From Candidatus Shapirobacteria bacterium (GTDB lineage Bacteria; Patescibacteriota; Microgenomatia; UBA12405), in assembly GCA_028700345.1 (NCBI GenBank), contig JAQVSW010000048.1:1-5807 (forward strand): a DNA stretch of 5,807 nt, in the 5' to 3' direction. Below, in pieces: positions 1 through 5,291 of the stretch; positions within the stretch are counted from its first letter, which is position 1, and each line of letters opens with the position of its first letter. Position numbers and translations under genes: made by a program. The notes below the pieces were generated by a model. That model had not been told where the DNA came from. It saw only the letters and a list, made by a program, of their open reading frames with translations, and did no database searches.

Positions 1-83
1 TTCGGGACGACTATGGTCATCGAGCAATTTTGGGAATTGTCACGGGAATGATAATTGTTTCTTTTAGTCTACTTTTTCTTTAA
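1..83 (+). CDS. C-terminal end of a membrane protein (partial)
   Basis: The third forward frame is open from the window edge (first full codon at base 3) to a TAA at 81-83 and gives 26 residues. It begins with a charged stretch (RDDYGHR) followed by AILGIVTGMIIVSFSLLFL, a glycine-containing hydrophobic run typical of a terminal membrane helix. The pattern of a small polar segment, GH(R), then an isoleucine/glycine-rich helix recalls the end of DUF4190-like or other small membrane proteins, but the fragment is too short to assign. It converges on the minus-strand CoA-binding gene, and the two stop codons overlap in the palindrome TTAA (80-83). The other two forward frames stop earlier and read less like protein. 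It could be chance, because only 78 coding bases are visible. Confidence 0.5.
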   Translation, partial: RDDYGHRAILGIVTGMIIVSFSLLFL

Positions 84-502
84 TCAGAAAACTGAGATTT
101 ATTAGCTTGTTTTTGGTGAGCCATCATCAAACAGACTCCGCTTATTATCTCAAAACCATTTTCTCTGGCTAGTTTTTCTGCCTTCGGGTTTTCACTCCCT
201 TCCTGAAACCAAATAATAGGTTTTTGTCCCGATCCAACTATCTCCTCTACAATTGGCAAGACTTGCTCTGCTCTCCGAAAAATATCAACCACATCAACTT
301 TAAGACTGAAAGGAATATCACTAAATTTTGAGAATGATTTTATTCCCAAAACACTCTCAATTGTCGGATTAACCGGGATAATTTCAAAACCTTTCTCCTT
401 TAAATATTTTGCCACCTGATAGCTTGGCCTCTCCGGCTTATCAGAGAGTCCCACTATCGCAATTCTTTTGGCTTTTTTTAAAACTTCATCAACTGAGAGC
501 AT
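80..502 (-). CDS. CoA-binding domain protein (CoA_binding_2 / YccU-like)
   Basis: Small single-domain Rossmann-fold protein of 140 residues, the usual size for the stand-alone CoA-binding family. Seen in order: a beta strand and nucleotide-binding turn (RIAIVGLSDKPERPSYQVAKYL, about residues 13-34), the strand IIPVNP (41-46), VDVVDIFRR (69-77), WFQEG (98-102, family WxQxG) and CLMMAH near the end (124-129), all family hallmarks. It is a probable cytosolic CoA- or acyl-CoA-binding protein; the substrate and role are unknown even for well-studied members. An in-frame TTG at 506-508 would add two residues, but it overlaps the TATAAT box at 508-513. The ATG at 500-502 is therefore preferred, giving a leaderless message. 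The gene lies 35 nt downstream of the FBPase stop on the same strand but appears to have its own promoter. Function beyond CoA binding is not claimed. Confidence 0.9.
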   Translation of the reverse strand: MLSVDEVLKKAKRIAIVGLSDKPERPSYQVAKYLKEKGFEIIPVNPTIESVLGIKSFSKFSDIPFSLKVDVVDIFRRAEQVLPIVEEIVGSGQKPIIWFQEGSENPKAEKLARENGFEIISGVCLMMAHQKQANKSQFSD

Positions 503-507
503 AGACA

Positions 508-535
508 ATTATACCGACTTCAAAATTTTCTCCAA
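508..535 (-). promoter_or_regulatory. Promoter of the CoA-binding gene; decides its start
   Basis: On the minus strand a perfect -10 TATAAT lies at 513-508 and a weak -35-like TTGGAG at 535-530, with a 16-nt spacer. Counting from the -10, transcription should begin at about 501-502, on the A of the ATG at 502. No Shine-Dalgarno lies at the normal distance (GGAG is about 28 nt upstream). The gene may also be reached by read-through from FBPase. Confidence 0.55.
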
Positions 536-537
536 CA

Positions 538-1557
538 CTAGCTCAAGTATTTTTCAAAAAGCTCGACTTCATTTTTACTACCAATTACTACTTGATTTCT
601 TTGGTGTAATTCACGTGGTTCAATCTCCATAATTCGATTGTGTCCATCAGTTGCCATGCCTCCGGCCTGCTCAGCGATAAAAGCCAGGGGATTTAGTTCA
701 CAGTTTAGTCTCAATTTTCCATTAGGATTTTTTGAATCTCTAGGATATAAATAAACTCCGCCCTTGAGAAGATTACGGTGAAAATCAGCCACCAGGGAGC
801 CAACATAGCGAGCGCTACAAGGATTGTCTGCTCTTGTTTTTAAATCATTGATATATCTCACCACTCCCTGGTCCCATTTATTAATATTAGCCTCGTTGAC
901 GCTATAAATTTTACCTATTTCTGGAGTTTTGATTTCTGAGTAGCCATTTGGCAGGACAAATTCTCCGACGCTTGGATCCAGGGTAAAACCAAAAACTCCA
1001 TGACCAGTTGTGTAGACAAACATCGTGCTCGTTCCGTATAAAAAATATCCCGCGCAGACTTGCTCTTCTCCTTTTTGCAAAAAATCGTCTATCTCCACCA
1101 GGCGACTTTCAGGTGACTTTCTTTGATAAATCGAAAAAATTGAACCGATTGAAACATTAGTATCAAAATTTGAAGAGCCGTCCAGCGGATCAAACCAAAC
1201 TATATATTTACCTCGATTATCTTTATTGAAAGGGACAAAAGTATCTTCTTCCTCTGAGGCATAACCAGCCACATTCGGGTTGGATTTTAAAATTTGTTTA
1301 AACTGTTCATTGGCTCTGGCATCTAGCTTAATAACACTTTCTCCTTGAATATTTACCCTTCCCGTTTGGCCATATGAATCACAAAGTCCTGCCGTATTAA
1401 CTAGGTATGAAACCGATTTCGCTACTCTTGATAAATCAGTCAAAATTGAGGTCAAAGCTCCGGTTGCTTCCGGATGCATTCGCTGTTCCGTGCGCAGATG
1501 CTCTTGAATATTTACTGGCAAAGAATTTTCGCTATAAATTGGAGCTTCAACTGACAT
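538..1557 (-). CDS. fbp: Fructose-1,6-bisphosphatase, class I
   Basis: Cytosolic enzyme hydrolysing fructose 1,6-bisphosphate to fructose 6-phosphate (gluconeogenesis, pentose supply). Its 339 residues match the class I length (E. coli about 332). Metal and active-site motifs are intact: E102-E103 (SEEED), the family signature DPLDGSSN (D123, D126), SARYVGSLVADFHR (247-260), YPRDSKNPNGKLRL with K281, and E287 in CELNP. The AMP-site positions known from mammalian FBPase are mostly present (T32, G33, T36, K117, Y118). By my alignment, the residue equivalent to Arg140 is Gln145, with Arg146 beside it, so inhibition by AMP may be altered. ATG 1557 is the first possible start because an in-frame TAG lies two codons upstream. 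No RBS is visible; a strong promoter sits directly before it. The CoA-binding gene follows after 35 nt. Confidence 0.97.
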   Translation of the reverse strand: MSVEAPIYSENSLPVNIQEHLRTEQRMHPEATGALTSILTDLSRVAKSVSYLVNTAGLCDSYGQTGRVNIQGESVIKLDARANEQFKQILKSNPNVAGYASEEEDTFVPFNKDNRGKYIVWFDPLDGSSNFDTNVSIGSIFSIYQRKSPESRLVEIDDFLQKGEEQVCAGYFLYGTSTMFVYTTGHGVFGFTLDPSVGEFVLPNGYSEIKTPEIGKIYSVNEANINKWDQGVVRYINDLKTRADNPCSARYVGSLVADFHRNLLKGGVYLYPRDSKNPNGKLRLNCELNPLAFIAEQAGGMATDGHNRIMEIEPRELHQRNQVVIGSKNEVELFEKYLS

Positions 1558-1565
1558 GTGAGGCT

Positions 1566-1594
1566 AAAATACCACTAATAATGAGTTAAGTCAA
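1566..1594 (-). promoter_or_regulatory. Strong sigma70-type promoter of fbp
   Basis: On the minus strand, -35 TTGACT (1594-1589, 5/6 to consensus), a 17-nt spacer and an extended -10 TGG-TATTTT (TGG 1574-1572, hexamer 1571-1566). The predicted start is near 1559, giving a leader of about 2 nt before the ATG at 1557. It lies in the 69-nt gap after the upstream Nudix gene, so fbp need not depend on that gene. This is the best full -35/-10 pair in the window. Confidence 0.7.
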
Positions 1595-1626
1595 ACAAAT
1601 TATCTTCGCCCCGTCTTTTTCTTTGT

Positions 1627-2103
1627 TCATTTTTGTTTTATTTCAAACTCGTCTAGCAATACTTCCATCTTTTGCATTTGGTTTGGAAAAATAAGGTAAC
1701 TCGACAGCTCTTTTGGAAAAACCCATTTTATCAATCTAATTTCTTCTATCTCCGGTTTTAAATCTTCATCTTCACCCAAAAATTTAATCAAAAATTGAGT
1801 TATTTCTTGTCCGCGAAAAACGGCCTTATTGTTAGCTATTTTTTCATTTATTAATTCGTCTGGCCATTCATAGCGGTCTGTGTTGCTAGCGACTTTTACT
1901 ATCTCAAATTTATTACTCCCCAGTTCTTCGTAAAGTTCCCTGATTATGGTTGTTTCTGGCGTTTCATCCTCCTCAATTCCTCCGCCAGGGATACTCCATT
2001 CATTACCTTTATAGCTATTTTTTTGGACAATCAAAATTCTTCCGAGTTTGTCGAATATCACCGCACTGGTACTTTGTCGATAAGTTAATTCTTCACGATT
2101 CAT
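1627..2103 (-). CDS. Nudix hydrolase, RppH/Ap4A-hydrolase-like
   Basis: 158 residues from the chosen ATG. A complete Nudix box GX5EX7REUXEEXGU runs from G41 through E47, R55-E56, E59-E60 and G62, preceded by WSIPGGG. These residues bind Mg2+ and attack nucleoside diphosphates linked to another moiety. After the box, YEWPDEL, a FRGQE(I)xxFL segment and an xxIKWVFPKEL segment resemble the layout of bacterial RppH and diadenosine polyphosphate hydrolases, so an RNA 5'-end or dinucleoside polyphosphate substrate is possible; this is inference. An upstream TTG (2127) would add eight residues, but it lies upstream of the TATAAT at 2121-2116. ATG 2103 is therefore preferred. The gene is divergent from the APH-like gene and about 35% G+C in a hand count of 1681-1980, lower than fbp. 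Confidence 0.92.
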   Translation of the reverse strand: MNREELTYRQSTSAVIFDKLGRILIVQKNSYKGNEWSIPGGGIEEDETPETTIIRELYEELGSNKFEIVKVASNTDRYEWPDELINEKIANNKAVFRGQEITQFLIKFLGEDEDLKPEIEEIRLIKWVFPKELSSYLIFPNQMQKMEVLLDEFEIKQK

Positions 2104-2115
2104 TTTAATGACACA

Positions 2116-2121
2116 ATTATA
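2116..2121 (-). promoter_or_regulatory. -10 box of the Nudix gene; decides its start
   Basis: Perfect TATAAT on the minus strand, followed by TG, as at the CoA-binding gene. The predicted transcription start is about 2109, six nt before the ATG at 2103. No convincing -35 was found. The box lies inside the extended reading frame that starts at TTG 2127, which argues against that longer start. Confidence 0.55.
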
Positions 2122-2136
2122 ACCCAATCATTGGTA

Positions 2137-2142
2137 TATAAT
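2137..2142 (+). promoter_or_regulatory. -10 box of the APH-like gene
   Basis: TATAAT on the plus strand, ending 10 nt before the ATG at 2153, predicts a leader of about 4 nt. An alternative overlapping extended -10 is TGG (2132-2134) plus TATATA (2135-2140). It lies about 15 bp from the opposing Nudix -10, so the two polymerase sites overlap. The box is the left half of an 18-bp direct repeat whose second copy precedes the CYTH gene. Confidence 0.55.
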
Positions 2143-2154
2143 TATCCTATAAAT
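2137..2154 (+). repeat. 18-bp direct repeat, left copy (flanks the APH-like gene)
   Basis: TATAATTATCCTATAAAT. It matches 3037-3054 at 17 of 18 positions, exactly 900 bp away, which is the length of the kinase ORF between them. This copy supplies the -10, an in-frame TAA (2150-2152) and the AT of the kinase start codon. Confidence 0.85.
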
Positions 2155-3052
2155 GGTGACAATATTAGACTTTTTAAAATCTAATTTTAGTAAAGATGTT
2201 TATGATGTTAAGCCTATTACTGGCGGCGAAAGGTCTAAAGCATTTATCTTTGAATCAACAGATAAAAAATATATATTTCGTGAAAATAGGCATGAGATTG
2301 GTTTTAAAAAAGATAATTATGCCGCAGATAATTTTGGAAAGAATGTTCCGATACCGAAAATTCTAAAAATAGGTCCATTCGAGAATCATTATTATGCAAT
2401 CTCAGAGTATTGTGAAGGAAATTCATTGAATGGTTCTGGAGATAAATTTTCAAAAGAATTAGTTAATAATTTGTTGTTAACTCTTGATCAAATACATTCA
2501 ATATCGATTGGAAATGGTGGTTATGGAATCGCAGACTCCGAAGGAAAGGCAACTTATTCAAGCTGGGAAGAATGGGTTTTAAAAGATACCACAGTAGTGA
2601 CAAAAGACGACGGTAATTATTTTACTTGGGAAGAAGTTACAAAAATCCCTTTTGTAAAAGAGGAAATTATAAACATATTATTTAAGGAAATTGAAAAATT
2701 ACTACTGTATATTCCCAAGAAACGATATTTAATTCACGGTGACTTTGCAACGGGGAATGTGATGGTAAAAGATAATAGTGTCACGGGAGTAATTGACTGG
2801 AACGAGTTTGGATATGGCGATTTTCTATATGATGTGGCCTGGTTAGATTTTTGGATAAATGGTAATGATTTTGCGGGGGCATATAAAAGTCATATTGAAG
2901 AAATGGGTATGGATATGTCTGACTTTGAAAAAAGAATAAGATGTCATCAACTATTTATCGGATTAACTGCCCTAGGAATATATGCTGCATTAAATTTAAA
3001 AGAAGTATATTTATCAACTCTGGATAAAGTTAAATGTATAATTACCCTATAA
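2153..3052 (+). CDS. Aminoglycoside/hygromycin-phosphotransferase-like kinase (APH family)
   Basis: 299 residues, normal for the APH/choline-kinase fold. Seen: a glycine-rich N-lobe loop (TGGERSKAF, 23-31), the hinge-like segment AISEYCEGNSL (82-92), the catalytic loop HGDFATGN (H195, D197, N202), the metal-binding IDW (D215, equivalent to DFG), then GYGDFLYDVAWLDFW (220-234). The last segment is typical of the COG3173/APH(4)-like branch. It should transfer phosphate from ATP to a small hydroxylated molecule; whether that is an antibiotic, a sugar or another metabolite cannot be read here. ATG 2153 is fixed by an in-frame TAA just before it. The gene is about 33% G+C (hand count 2221-2640) against about 38-47% in CYTH, fbp and ABC-F. 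It is bracketed by an 18-bp repeat whose right copy encodes its last four residues (IITL). Probably acquired. Confidence 0.88.
   Translation: MVTILDFLKSNFSKDVYDVKPITGGERSKAFIFESTDKKYIFRENRHEIGFKKDNYAADNFGKNVPIPKILKIGPFENHYYAISEYCEGNSLNGSGDKFSKELVNNLLLTLDQIHSISIGNGGYGIADSEGKATYSSWEEWVLKDTTVVTKDDGNYFTWEEVTKIPFVKEEIINILFKEIEKLLLYIPKKRYLIHGDFATGNVMVKDNSVTGVIDWNEFGYGDFLYDVAWLDFWINGNDFAGAYKSHIEEMGMDMSDFEKRIRCHQLFIGLTALGIYAALNLKEVYLSTLDKVKCIITL
3037..3042 (+). promoter_or_regulatory. -10 box of the CYTH gene, inside the APH-like ORF
   Basis: TATAAT ending 12 nt before ATG 3055 predicts transcription from about 3049 and a 6-nt leader. It makes the alternative start ATG 3034, which lies upstream of the box, unlikely. 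No good -35 was seen in the preceding kinase coding sequence. Co-transcription with the kinase is also possible, because only 2 nt separate its stop from the CYTH start. Confidence 0.5.
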
Positions 3053-3054
3053 AT
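3037..3054 (+). repeat. 18-bp direct repeat, right copy (end of APH-like gene / CYTH promoter)
   Basis: TATAATTACCCTATAAAT, the second copy of 2137-2154 (one mismatch, T/C). Here it serves as the 3' end of the kinase gene (codons for IITL and the TAA at 3050-3052) and at the same time as the -10 region of the CYTH gene starting at 3055. Confidence 0.85.
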
Positions 3055-3633
3055 ATGACTGAAATTGAAATACGAGGGAAACTCATAAAAGAAAAATTTG
3101 ACGAATTGTTTAAAAAATTAACCGAAAACGGGAAATTGGCTGATCATTATCACCGTTTTTCTCTTGATCTTTCTCCGGGTTTTGATCCAGTCACCAAAAC
3201 CTGGAAAAATAGCAGTGGTACCGATATTAGGCTGAAAAAAAGTGATGAAAAAGAAAAGCTATCAGTCAAAATGGGGACTTTTCAGGATAAAGAAAGAAAA
3301 GAGGTTGAGATCAAGCTCCAAACAGGCGAGTTTCTCAGCGCTCTCGATTTTTTAGAAGCTCTTGGTTACAACTCGGGCATGATTTATTATTGGGAAAGCT
3401 GGGAGTTTGATTATCAGGGAGTTGAAATTAAATTATCAAAATACACCGATGAGTATTTTACCTTTGAAATTGAAGGCAAAGAAAATTCCGATGTTGACGC
3501 TATTGCCAAAGATTTTGAATTAGTTTCATACTCCAAGGAGGAGTATCGTCAGGCTATTGACTGGGAGAACCAAAACATCCACCAGCTTTATACTCGGGAG
3601 CTGACTGAAAATTTATTAAAAAGTAAATTTTAA
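3055..3633 (+). CDS. CYTH-domain protein (adenylate cyclase IV / triphosphatase superfamily)
   Basis: 192 residues from the chosen ATG. The CYTH signature ExExK appears as E3-I-E5-I-R7 followed by GKL, an EIRGKL variant. Further along are basic and acidic tunnel residues: DIRLKK (57-62), KLSVKM (68-73), EVEIKL (83-88), VEIKLSK (123-129), and the closing acidic strand FTFEIEG (E138, E140). The block ALDFLEALGY (96-105) matches the mid-domain helix with 'LG(F/Y)'. CYTH proteins form an eight-stranded tunnel and hydrolyse or cyclise triphosphorylated substrates (thiamine triphosphate, inorganic triphosphate, ATP). The substrate here is unknown. About 50 residues follow the acidic strand, ending in a helical, charged tail. 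ATG 3034 would add seven residues but lies upstream of the -10 box. The start is 2 nt after the kinase stop. Confidence 0.8.
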   Translation: MTEIEIRGKLIKEKFDELFKKLTENGKLADHYHRFSLDLSPGFDPVTKTWKNSSGTDIRLKKSDEKEKLSVKMGTFQDKERKEVEIKLQTGEFLSALDFLEALGYNSGMIYYWESWEFDYQGVEIKLSKYTDEYFTFEIEGKENSDVDAIAKDFELVSYSKEEYRQAIDWENQNIHQLYTRELTENLLKSKF

Positions 3634-3669
3634 TTGCTCTATATTTTCAAGAGAATTAAGTAATCTTTT
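3632..3669 (+). terminator. Possible weak terminator after the CYTH gene
   Basis: AATT-(G bulge)-CTCT at 3632-3640 can pair with AGAG-AATT at 3650-3657 around a 9-nt loop, and TCTTTT follows at 3664-3669. The 5' arm begins inside the stop codon. The stem is AU-rich and the T-run sits about 7 nt from it, so strength is doubtful. Confidence 0.3.
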
Positions 3670-3673
3670 GCCT

Positions 3674-3679
3674 TATAAT
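3674..3679 (+). promoter_or_regulatory. -10 box of the ABC-F gene
   Basis: Perfect TATAAT (with TG following) ending 9 nt before ATG 3689. This predicts transcription from about 3686 and a 3-nt leader. No clear -35 hexamer lies 16-18 nt upstream. An in-frame TAA at 3683-3685 excludes any longer protein. Confidence 0.55.
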
Positions 3680-3688
3680 TGGTAAAAG

Positions 3689-5149
3689 ATGATCAAGGTA
3701 GAAAATTTATCATTCACGTGGACAGACAGACCCATTTTTGATGGAGTCAGTTTTGCCGTCAATGACGGAGAAAAGGTGGGTCTTGTGGGCATAAACGGCG
3801 CCGGCAAAACTACTTTATTTAAAATAATTGCCGGGCTCGAGCAGGCCGATGAAGGACGGGTTCTCACCGAAGGGAAAATCACCTTTGTCCCCCAAGAGGT
3901 AAAAAATGACCCAGTCATGGACGACTCAACAAGTATTAATAATTATTTAAACGCTCCGAGTAAAGCTGATTATGAAATCCGTCGAGTCTTGTCAGGACTC
4001 GGACTAGGAAATTTAGATGTCAGTGACAGTGCCAAGGTCTTAAGCGGTGGCCAAAAAACTCGTCTCGCTCTGGCCAGGGCAATTTTAAGCCAGGCAAAAA
4101 TACTTCTTCTTGACGAGCCGACAAATTTTTTGGATGAAAAAGGGAAAAAATGGGTCGCCGATTTTATGTGTCGATTTAAGGGGACGGTGCTCATCATTTC
4201 CCACGATCTCGAGCTGCTTAGCTCTAGTCTGGACAAGATTTTTTATATCAATCCCCAGACAAGACAAATAGATATTTATAAGGGAAACTACGGCGATTTT
4301 GTAAAATTAAAAGAAGAAAAAGAAGGGCTTCTCAAGCGGCAAATCGAGACCGAGGAAAAACATTTAAAGCAGATGAAAAAAGGTCTAATTAAGATGTCTC
4401 ACTTTAAATCCAAAAAAGGTATTCGGATCAAACTCATGATTCAAAGACGGGTGGAGAAGCTCGAAGCAAATATGCCCCAGATGCCTCCAGAGGCGAGGAG
4501 AATTAAATTGATTTTGCCCGAGCCGCTCTGGGTAGGAGAGCTCCCGATCTATGTCAAAAATATTCACAAATCTTTTGGCGATAAAAAAGTTCTCAGTGGT
4601 GTTGATCTGACAATTGTTCGAGGTCAAAAGACAGCGCTCCTCGGAGTTAATGGAGCTGGAAAATCGACTTTAATAAAAATCCTTCTCGGTGATCTAATCC
4701 CCGACGAGGGAGAGGTGGTTCGCGATGAAAAATTAAAATGGGGTTATTATTGCCAGGAATTGTCAGACCTTGATCCAAATTTAACCCTAATGGAGACAAT
4801 AAGTGGAATCGAAAGTGGTCTAAATGAATCTCAAATCAGAAGCCTTCTGGGCAAAATGCTCTTTCCTGGGGATAAAGTTTTTCAAAAAGTGATGAGTCTT
4901 TCGGGTGGAGAAAAAACCCGACTCTCAATCGCTCGTTTACTTGCCCAGAATTTTAACTTTTTGGTTCTCGACGAACCAACCACCTACCTTGACCCCCTGT
5001 CTCAGAGATTAATTTTGGATTCCATAAAATCCTACCAAGGGGCTCTCCTCATCGTCTCCCACAATCCTCAGTTTATCGAGGAGCTTGATGTCGACCAGAA
5101 ATTGTATTTACCCGAGAATAGGGTAGAAATGAAGAGTAAAAGAATCTAA
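3689..5149 (+). CDS. ABC-F family ATPase (ribosome-associated / resistance-type)
   Basis: 486 residues with two complete nucleotide-binding domains and no membrane segment, which marks the ABC-F class and not a transporter. Domain 1: Walker A GINGAGKT (34-41), signature LSGGQ (118-122), Walker B ILLLDEPTNFLD (138-149, catalytic E143), H-loop H172. Domain 2: Walker A GVNGAGKS (319-326), signature LSGGE (404-408), FLVLDEPTTYLD (424-435, E429), H458. The linker (about 205-285) begins with YKGNYGDF and is a basic, probably helical hairpin that in this family reaches the ribosomal P/E site. The length is near antibiotic-resistance ABC-F proteins such as Msr/Vga/Lsa and shorter than Uup/EttA. A ribosome-protection role is possible but not shown. 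TTYLD in domain 2, in place of the usual TNHLD, is unusual. The gene appears to be transcribed alone. Confidence 0.94.
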   Translation: MIKVENLSFTWTDRPIFDGVSFAVNDGEKVGLVGINGAGKTTLFKIIAGLEQADEGRVLTEGKITFVPQEVKNDPVMDDSTSINNYLNAPSKADYEIRRVLSGLGLGNLDVSDSAKVLSGGQKTRLALARAILSQAKILLLDEPTNFLDEKGKKWVADFMCRFKGTVLIISHDLELLSSSLDKIFYINPQTRQIDIYKGNYGDFVKLKEEKEGLLKRQIETEEKHLKQMKKGLIKMSHFKSKKGIRIKLMIQRRVEKLEANMPQMPPEARRIKLILPEPLWVGELPIYVKNIHKSFGDKKVLSGVDLTIVRGQKTALLGVNGAGKSTLIKILLGDLIPDEGEVVRDEKLKWGYYCQELSDLDPNLTLMETISGIESGLNESQIRSLLGKMLFPGDKVFQKVMSLSGGEKTRLSIARLLAQNFNFLVLDEPTTYLDPLSQRLILDSIKSYQGALLIVSHNPQFIEELDVDQKLYLPENRVEMKSKRI

Positions 5150-5166
5150 TTTTTCCTCTAATTTTT
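5133..5166 (+). terminator. Possible weak terminator after the ABC-F gene
   Basis: AGAG-T-AAAAG (5133-5142) can pair with TTTTT-C-CTCT (5150-5159), with one internal mismatch and a 7-nt loop that covers the stop codon, followed by AATTTTT (5160-5166). CTAATTTTT occurs twice (5146-5154, 5158-5166). The arms use AGAG/CTCT as in the candidate after the CYTH gene. Mostly A-U pairs, so only moderately believable. Confidence 0.35.
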
Positions 5167-5260
5167 GTATAAATTAATTACTCCAGATAGTGTGAAATAT
5201 CATTCCATTACATAAGTAACTACAATTTTTTTAAAGAGAATCCGTGGAACCATGGCGAAT

Positions 5261-5272
5261 AAAGTATACTTT
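5261..5272. promoter_or_regulatory. Perfect 12-bp palindrome upstream of the second Nudix gene
   Basis: AAAGTATACTTT reads identically on both strands. It lies between the extended -10 (TGGTATGAT, 5275-5283) and the -35 region of the second Nudix gene, where a repressor dimer would block polymerase. The embedded TATACT (5265-5270) could itself be an alternative -10. Operator function is inference. Confidence 0.35.
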
Positions 5273-5274
5273 CA

Positions 5275-5283
5275 TGGTATGAT
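5275..5283 (+). promoter_or_regulatory. Extended -10 of the second Nudix gene
   Basis: TGG followed by TATGAT (5/6 to consensus) ends 8 nt before ATG 5292. It predicts transcription from about 5290 and a 2-nt leader. The TG extension would compensate for the absence of a recognisable -35. The remaining gap (5150-5260) shows only AT-rich sequence besides the listed hairpin. Confidence 0.5.
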
Positions 5284-5291
5284 GATAGCAT

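Noticed and set aside
84..115. TCAG-AAAA-CTGA hairpin followed by TTTTT after the left-edge gene
   Set aside because: The stem is only 4 bp and the T-run is about 15 nt away, so it is not a convincing terminator.
1407..1589. 60-codon forward ORF opposite the start of fbp
   Set aside because: It lies antisense inside a certain FBPase gene, has no promoter-like box near its start and its protein shows no recognisable features.
1594..1627. AACAAA / TTTGTT inverted repeat downstream of Nudix 1
   Set aside because: Six A-U-rich pairs around a 22-nt loop with no T-run on the minus strand; more likely chance, and the stretch already contains the fbp -35.
3034..3054. Alternative CYTH start at ATG 3034, overlapping the APH-like gene by 19 nt
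   Set aside because: It lies upstream of the -10 box for this gene and adds seven residues before the conserved N-terminal TEIEI strand; ATG 3055 fits better.
3673..4627. Several minus-strand ORFs of 60-88 codons opposite the ABC-F gene
   Set aside because: They are antisense shadows of a strongly conserved ABC-F coding sequence and have low-complexity serine/proline/phenylalanine-rich translations.
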